A program made the position numbers and the translations under genes. A stretch of 64,000 nt of DNA from Rutidosis leptorrhynchoides (Eukaryota > Streptophyta > Magnoliopsida > Asterales > Asteraceae), in NCBI RefSeq assembly GCF_046630445.1, contig NC_092333.1, positions 99,346,001 through 99,410,000 on the forward strand. Direction: 5' to 3'. This document shows, in pieces, positions 33,227 to 42,200 of the stretch. The stretch's first letter is position 1; each line of letters starts with the position of its first letter. The notes below the pieces were generated by a model, which ran no database searches, had not been told where the DNA came from, and saw nothing but the letters and a program-made list of their open reading frames with translations.

Positions 33227-36200
33227 ATGGAGTTGCTCAAATACCCACGAAAATTACATGTATCAAAATCCATTCTTCTTATTAGTTTTGAAAATGTCAA
33301 TGATCTTATTATTTGTACCTTTTAGTATTCATTGCAAAAAAACCCCATTACAAAATTAGGCTTCAAGAAGCTTGTAATTTGCTCAAAATTCCGGTATCAT
33401 GATTCTTGAGTTGACTTTTTTGTGATTGGGTTTTTGCAATTTTAATTAATTTACATCCTTTTTCTCGAATGGTTTTTCAACTTTTTTCAATGGATTAAGT
33501 TAAGGAAGTTTTTGCTCTTGGTTTCTCATTATATTACCAAAGTTGTCCTTTTTCCAAGTCCTTGAAGGGTTTTGTATTTTTTGTCTACGACTTCTTGGTT
33601 AAATTCTTGGTTCTAAGACCACATATAACGCGGCATTTGTGGTTTTATTTTCTTTTGAAGAATTCCCAGTTTATAAAGCAGTTATTTATTTATTGTTTTT
33701 TAAAAAAATAAAAAAATAAAGTTATAACTTGAATCCTATACCATTACAGGGTATGTGTAAAAAAACCCCAAAGTTGCTATTTTTTTTCAATATTTCTTAA
33801 TATGTTTCCTTTATCGTTTTCGGTTTTGTTGAAGAATTTGAAATAATATAACAGCTTTCTAATGGTGATTCTTGAATCTTGAACTTTTCTTTGATGTAAT
33901 TTTGCAGGTAATAAAGTTAGTTTTGATTGTTGTTTTGGCTTTCTTGAGTGCCAATTATGCTAATGGAAGAAAGACTCATATGCATCATCATGGTCATCAT
34001 TACAAGCATATAAAAGGCTGTTTCGAATACTTGGCCATAAATTGTAGAGCTCATACAGCTTCATTGACTGACTTTGGTGGTGTTGGTGATGGTATAACCT
34101 CAAATACCAGAGCATTTCAGACAGCCATTGATCATCTCGGTCGATTTGGATCCAACGATGGTGGTTCATTGCTTTTTGTACCTCCAGGAAAATGGTTGAC
34201 TGGTAGTTTCAATCTCACTAGTCATTTCACTTTATTTCTTCATCAAGATGCTGTTCTTCTTGCTACTCAGGTTCACGATTAATATTAAAAAATTTGTTTG
34301 TTTAATGATTACTCTGTTATCAATATAACTTAGATTAGATGGTTCCAAGATGTTAACTTTTTTGATAGACATAATAGTATTATCATATGCACAAACTTGT
34401 ATGATTGTATCATGGACCATTGTTGTTAAACAGTTATATTAGTATTTTTAAGTCACCTAAAAAGGGAATATTTAAGTACAAACAACCAGGTTAAGCCAAA
34501 AAGCAGATCATAATTGCATACTTTATGCGTGTTAAACATTTGGCTTTGTTTAGAGATCATAACAGTAAATACAAGCAGATCATAAACAAGTGGCAATGTT
34601 TTTTTTTTTTTTTTTTTTGGGTTCGCACTACAAAACAAAATTTAATCTAATAATTTAATAATATAATACAAAACAAGATTTAATATGTAGTAATACAATA
34701 ACAAAACAGTTGAATGCTGATAATATAATACAGTAGTAGTTTGACAAGTAAACAAGATTTAATAATGCCAACAATTAAAATAGTGCAATAATGATTGTTT
34801 TAAATTTTAAATAAAACAGTAACTTTTTGCAGTGTTACTAGTAATTTGATTGCAATATTTTGTAGATTGTAGAAGTGTAAGTGTAAATCTTTAAATTTGG
34901 GATTTGAATGCTCCTTATTTTTGTTAATTATTGACTTTTTATTCTTGTTTTTTAGGATGTAAACGAGTGGGCAGTAATTGATCCCTTGCCATCGTATGGT
35001 CGAGGACGCGATGCTCCTGGAGGGAGATACATTAGTTTGATATTTGGTACCAATCTCACAGATGTTATAATCACTGGTAATTTTTAATCAAACACATCAT
35101 AATTATATTTTTGTGTTCAGTGAGCTATTATGTTTTAACACTAAATATAAATTTAAATGTGTTGGTTTTTAAGGTAACAACGGGACAATTGATGGTCAAG
35201 GAGCAACATGGTGGGACAGTTTTCGCAAAGGCGAGCTGAATTATACTCGACCATATTTACTCGAATTAATGTACTCGCAAAACATTCAAATATCGAATCT
35301 TACTTTCATAAACTCCCCTTCTTGGAATGTTCATCCAGTATATTGCAGGTATGGCTAAAACGGAATAAAAAAGGCTTCCACTTTTTTTTTTTTTTTTTTT
35401 AAAGGCAAACTCACACACCCACCTAATCTAACACGAATATATACACCACGAAATGTCCTAAGCAGGACTCGAACCCTCAACCACAAGGTTGTAAGGGTGA
35501 CCTCAATAACGCCAAGGCATTGGCTCTTTGGTGTAAAAAGGCTTCCACTTTGTTGAGTGTTATTCTCGGTTTTATTTTTAAAATATAAATAATAATTAAT
35601 TAATAAATATCTTATTTGGTGGATGCAGTAATATTGTCATTCAGGGAATTACAATTCTTGCACCAGTTAGATCTCCTAACACTGATGGAATCAACCCAGG
35701 TAATGAGGGACTCAATTTTAATGACTAATTATGCGTTGACTTTTACAGTCAAAGAGTTACATTCTTTTGAACCGGAAGATGTTAGCAATTTGATCTTAAT
35801 TGTTACTGTGCCTTCTTATATAAAAGGTTCTCGACAATAGTTTGACTAGTTATCAAACCTTTACTAGAATTTAATCAAATTTCATTTGTAGTATTTTAAA
35901 GACAAAATTACACCGCCAGTCCATGTGGTTTGTATGAAACAAGCAATTGGTCCACTGCGCGATGCTGCGGTAAACTTAAGAATTTAGAAAAGTCACAGGT
36001 TATCGCAAAAAGTTGCTGGTTGTTATATATACAAAAGGTTATTACATGAGTTTGCATACATTGCATAATCACATGCTTTTTTTTTATCTTGGAATGTCTT
36101 TCATGCACTTGTAGTTAGCGAAAGTTGTCCAACATGACTGTAACATCCGGAATATATTAACATAATTTAATAAGCCACCATAAAACATAATAGCCCGAGA

Positions 36201-39200
36201 TATTTAGCGTTTTTTGAAAAGCGCCCATTTTATGGATAGGTAGTTGCGTTGTGTTCGTAAAATTATTTCGAGTTGAACCGTGGTTTCGGAAAAATATAAC
36301 GCGTAGCGAGCGAGAAGATGTGGTCCGTTGAAGATTTGGGTGATGTTTTTATTTTAAGTTTTTTTTATTTAGAAATATGTAAGTTTCACTTTTCTTTCAG
36401 GTTTTTTTATTTAGAAATATGTAAGTTTTATTTTAGCCCTTGGAGTTTGGGGTGTTTGATATTTGGTGGTAAAAGGTGCTAGTAGGTACAACGATTAAGC
36501 GTAACGTACAATTCCTCTAAACATGAAAGTTGGTTACTATTCATGAATAGTAACCAAATTTGCTCCAAAAAGCAATTGGTCCACTGCGCGATGCTGCAGT
36601 AAACTAAAGAATTTAGAAAAGTCACAGGTTATCGCAAAAAGTTGCTGGTTGTTATATATACAAAAGGTTATTACATGAGTTTGCATACATTGCATAATCA
36701 CATGCTTTTTTTTTTTATCTTGGAATGTCTTTCATGCACTTGTAGTTAGCGAAAGTTGTCCAACATGACTGTAACATCCGGAATATATTAACATAATTTA
36801 ATAAGCCCCCTAAAACATAATAGCCCGAGATATTTAGCGTTTTTTGAAAAGCGTCCATTTTATGGATAGGTAGTTGCGTTGTGTTCGTAAAATTATTTCG
36901 AGTTGAACCGTGATTTCGGAAAAATATAACGCGTGGCGAGCGAGAAGATGTGGTCCGTTGAAGATTTGGGTGATGTTTTTATTTTAAGTTTTTTTATTTA
37001 GAAATATGTAAGTTTCACTTTTCTTTCAGGTTTTTTTATTTAGAAATATGTAAGTTTTACTTTAGCCCTTGGAGTTTGGGGTGTTTGACATTTGGTGGTA
37101 AAAGGTGCTAGTAGGTACAACGATTAAGCGTAACGTACAATTCCTCTAAACATGAAAGTTGGTTACTATTCATGAATAGTAACCAAATTTGCTCCAATGT
37201 ATATATGTATAATTGCATTATGAGGCCTCTGTTATAATAATAATAATAATATAGATATGGATAGTCAATTTTGGTGTATACATATAGTCAATTTTGGTAC
37301 ACAAAGTATGTATTTTTATATTGAGATTTTAGGCTATAAATACTCATGAATGCAAGCATTAAACTTGCACCATTTCTCACACTTACAAAGTGTTTCTTTC
37401 TTTCTCTCCATTATCATCTTTGTTCTTACACTTCATTATTAGTATTCTAAATCAAGAATCAAATCACTAAAGGTAGTTATAAGCCTACTGAATTATAACA
37501 TCAAGAATCAAACCACTAAAGGTAGTTATAAGCCTACTGAATTATAACATCAAGAATCAAACCACTAAAGGTAGTTATAAGCCTACTGAATTATAACACG
37601 TTATCAGCACGATAATCTTAATACTAAATATGGTTGGCTCTGCCACCAAAATGATATATGGTCGGTTATACCACCAAAATGATATATGGTCGGTTATACC
37701 ACCAAAATGATATATGGTCGGTTATACCACCAAAATGATATATGGCCGGTTATACCACCAAAATGATATATGGTCGGTTATACCACCAGAATGATATAGG
37801 TCGGTTATACCACCTGAAAAAAATATATGGTCGACACTGTCGCCAAATTTTCATTTATGTTTACTAATATTTATATTTTTGTTATATAACATTTATTTAT
37901 GATTGCTTACACATGGTCGACACTGTCACCTACTTATCATTTATGTTATATTAAATTTATGTTTAATGTTTATATACTTATGAATATAAATTGACTCTAA
38001 TTTATCATGATGTTTGTTTTAATTTTTGATAATAGAAAATGTCGAATCTGGAAAAGCTTAAATTTACTCCTTTAGAATCAACTGGAAACAACTACATGCC
38101 ATGGGTTATAAAAGTAAAAATGCATCTTAAATCAATGGGCATTCTTGAAACCATAAATGAAAACAACACTTGTTCTGAAAAAGAACAAGCTACGGCATGT
38201 TGCTTTATTCATCAACATATTGATGAATGCTTACAAAATAATTATGTGACTGTAGAAGATCCCCATGTTTTATGGGAAGGTCTCAAAAGCAGATTCAATA
38301 ATCAAAGAGAAATTTTACTTCCAGCTGCAATGGAACAATGGAGAACATTAAGGTTCCAAGACTTTAAGAAAGTAAATGAATACAGCTCAGCTCTGTATAA
38401 TACATGTTCACAACTTAAATTCTGTGGACATGAAATTAGTGATGCAGACATGATGGAGAAAACTTTCTCCACAATGAATGCTGCAAACATCACAGTGCAA
38501 AGAAATTTGAGAATGCTAAAGTTCAAAACATATCCTGAACTTAATTCATATCTCTTAGTTGCAGAGCAAAATGATGAGCTATTAATGAAAAATCAGCAAT
38601 CCCGTCCTACTGGTACACTTGCAATCCCTGAAGCAAATACTGCAAATAATTATAAACAGGGACAAGGACGCGGGCAAGGTCGTGGTTATAATAACCATCA
38701 CCATCATCATGCCAAAAGCCATAACTATGGTAGAAACCATCCTTATGGTAATGGTAATGGGCGTGGACGTGGTCGTGGTCGTGGCCGTGGTGGTCAAAGA
38801 AATAGTAATCCACGAAAATATAAATATCAACCACAAAACAAGCCCATTAAACAAGATGTTGAAGAAAATTCTTCTAAAAATTCTGAAGAATCTTGCTACA
38901 GATGTGGTAGAATGGGCCACTGGGCTAATACTTGCCGAACATCTAAACATCTTATTAAGATGTATCAGGATTCGCTGAAAGGTAAAGAAAAGGAAGTAAA
39001 TTTTGTGGATAATATTGATCCAACAGTCACTGAGAAACCATCTGATTTATATGAAGATTTCTTGAATGTTTAAGTTGTGTGTCTTTTGAAAAATAAACGA
39101 TTTAATATCGTCTGTCTTTGTCATTATGTTTGCTAAATGTTTCAGTACTATCTATTTGCGTTTAAAATATTGTGTAATATTAATGTACTCACTATTTATT

Positions 39201-42200
39201 TCTTATATATGAAGTTCAATATGAATTTTGCTGGAATACAACATCAATCAAGTGGTGGAGATCTCTGTATAGCAGACAGTGGAACTACACACACTATACT
39301 TAAATCCGAGAAATATTTTATTGATCTAAAACCAACGGAAGGAACTATACATACAATATCAGGACCTGCTAACTTGATAAAAGGGATAGGAAAGGCAAAT
39401 TTCATACTACCAAATGGTACAAAATTTTTAATAAATGATGCCTTATTTTCTCCCAAGTCAAGCAGAAATTTATTGAGTTTCTCCGACATATACCTTAACG
39501 GGTATGATTATCAGTCAGTGACAACAGAAAATGAGAAATATTTAAGTATCACTGACAAGAGTCATGTGGTTGAAAAACTGCCAAGACTTAGTTCTGGATT
39601 ACATTATACACATATAAATGTACCAGAAATACATATGGTAGTTAACGAAAAATATATTGATCCTGGTGTATTCAGTTTATGGCATAACAGATTAGGCCAT
39701 CCAGGATCAACAATGATGAAAAGGATTATTGAATGTACTCATGGACATCCACTAAATGATAGAAAAATCCATCATGATACAATGGTTCCATGTACATCTT
39801 GCTCTCTTGGAAAATTGATAACTAGACCCTCACCACTTAAGGTTGAGAAAGAATCACCAATGTTTCTTGAAAGAATTCAAGGTGATATATGTGGACCAAT
39901 TCATCCACCATGTGGACCATTTAGATATTTCATGGTTCTAATAGACGCATCTAGCAGATGGTCTCATGTTTGTCTGTTATCAAGCCGTAATGTGGCATTT
40001 GCAAAATTTCTTGCCCAAATTATTAAATTGAGAGCTCATTTTCCTGATTACACCATTAAAAGGGTGAGACTTGATAATGCTGGTGAATTTACATCTCAAG
40101 CATTTAATGACTATTGCATGTCTATAGGAATTGTTGTTGAACATTCTGTTGCTCATGTGCATACACAAAATGGTTTAGCCGAGTCATTGATTAAACGTTT
40201 ACAATTAATCGCTAGACCATTGATAATGAGAACAAAACTCCCTGTATCTATATGGGGTCATGCAATTTTACATGCTGCTGCATTGATTCGCATCAGACCA
40301 AGTGCAAGTCATAAATATTCCCCCCTACAACTTGCTTTTGGTCAAGAGCCAAATATTTCCCATCTTAGAACATTTGGTTGTGCAGTGTATGTTCCAATTG
40401 CGACACCACAACGTACAAAAATGGGTCCTCAAAGGAGGTTGGGAATATATGTTGGATATGAAACATCTTCAATATTAAGGTATATTGAACCTATGACAGG
40501 TGACGTTTTTACAGCACGTTTTGCTGATTGTCATTTTAATGAAACATTGTTCCCTAGATTAGGGGGAGAAATGAAAAATAAAGAAAATGATGTTTCATGG
40601 TGTGAACCTCAATTAAAGTATCTTGATCCTCGCACAAAAGAATGCGAGACAGAAGTTCAAAAGATAATGCATATACAAGAACTTGCAAATCAATTGCCTG
40701 ATGCATTTACAGATACAAAAACGGTGACAAAATCATATATACCAGCAGTAAATACTCCAGCTCGAATTGAAATTCCAAAAGCTGGCAATAACGTCACTCA
40801 TGAATCTTTGCCACGTCAGAAACGTGGAAGACCAATCGGTTCAAAGGATAAAAATCCTCGAAAAAGAAAATCAGCTAATAATGAAGTAAAAGAAAGTGTT
40901 CAAGAAGAACCACAAATCAGTACTCCTACTGCAGAGGAGATTGATGATGTCAATACAGAAATTGCAATCAATTATGCATATTCAAAAATATTATGGAACC
41001 GAAATGAAATGAAAAATCTTGATGAGAAATTTTCATTTAATGTTGCATATGACATCATGAATAATGATGATGATCCAGAACCAACATCTATGGTTGAATG
41101 TCAAAATAGACATGATTGGGCTCAATGGAAAGAAGCAATACGAGCTGAATTAGAATCACTCAATAAAAGAAAAGTTTTCGGATCCATCATTCTCACTCCT
41201 AAAGATGTGAAACCTGTAGGATACAGATGGATTTTTGTCCGAAAAAGAAATGAGAAAAATGAAGTTACAAGGTATAAAGCTAGACTTGTAGCTCAAGGTT
41301 TTTCTCAAAGACCGGGAATTGATTATGAAGAAACTTATTCTCCTGTTATGGATGCAATTACTTTTAGGTACTTAATCAGTCTGGCAGTTTCTAAAAATTT
41401 AGAAATGCATCTCATGGATGTTGTGACTGCTTATCTATATGGATCACTTGATAGTGATATATATATGAAGATACCTGAAGGATTTAAGGTACCAGAAGCA
41501 TCAAATGCAAAACCCAAAGAAATGTATTCGATTAAATTACAAAGATCTTTATATGGGTTAAAACAATCGGGACGTATGTGGTATAACCGATTAAGTGATT
41601 ACTTGATAAGCAAAGGGTATACAAATAATCTTACTTGCCCTTGTGTTTTCATTAAGAAAACAACATCCGGATATGTGATCATAGCTGTTTATGTTGATGA
41701 TCTTAACATCATAGGTACAAATAAAGAGATCCATGAAGCCATTCAACTTCTAAAGAAAGAATTTGAAATGAAAGATCTCGGAAAAACCAAGTATTGCCTT
41801 GGTTTACAAATTGAGCATATGCCTAATGGTTTACTTGTACATCAAACAACATATACTGAAAAGATTTTGAAACGTTTCAATATGGACAAGGCAAAACCAT
41901 TAAGTACTCCTATGGTTGTTAGATCACTCAATGTTGAAGCTGATCCATTTCGTCCATGTGAAGATCAAGAAGACATTCTTGGACCAGAAGTACCATATCT
42001 TAGTGCAATTGGAGCTCTTATGTATCTTACAAATTGTACAAGACCTGACATTTCTTTTGCAGTTAATTTGTTGGCAAGGTTCAGCTCTGCTCCTACCAAA
42101 AGACACTGGAATGGGATCAAACACATATTTCGATACCTTCGAGGAACTACTGATTTAGGATTATTTTATTCTAACGAATCAAAACAAGATTTGGTTGGTT

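Noticed and set aside
33872..33907. Upstream extension of the polygalacturonase ORF before 33908
   Set aside because: It starts at TTG and includes the tttgcag acceptor; a short first exon at 33227-33259 with a TATA box before it fits better.
35208..35402. ORF MVGQFSQRRAELYST
   Set aside because: It is an out-of-frame reading of polygalacturonase exon 4 that continues into the intron.
37628..37816. CRISPR-like array
   Set aside because: The 28-bp units follow one another with no unique spacers and lie in a plant retrotransposon leader; this is a simple tandem repeat.
38582..38978. ORFs on both strands over the copia gag
   Set aside because: Shadows of the Gly-Arg and His-rich coding region of gag.
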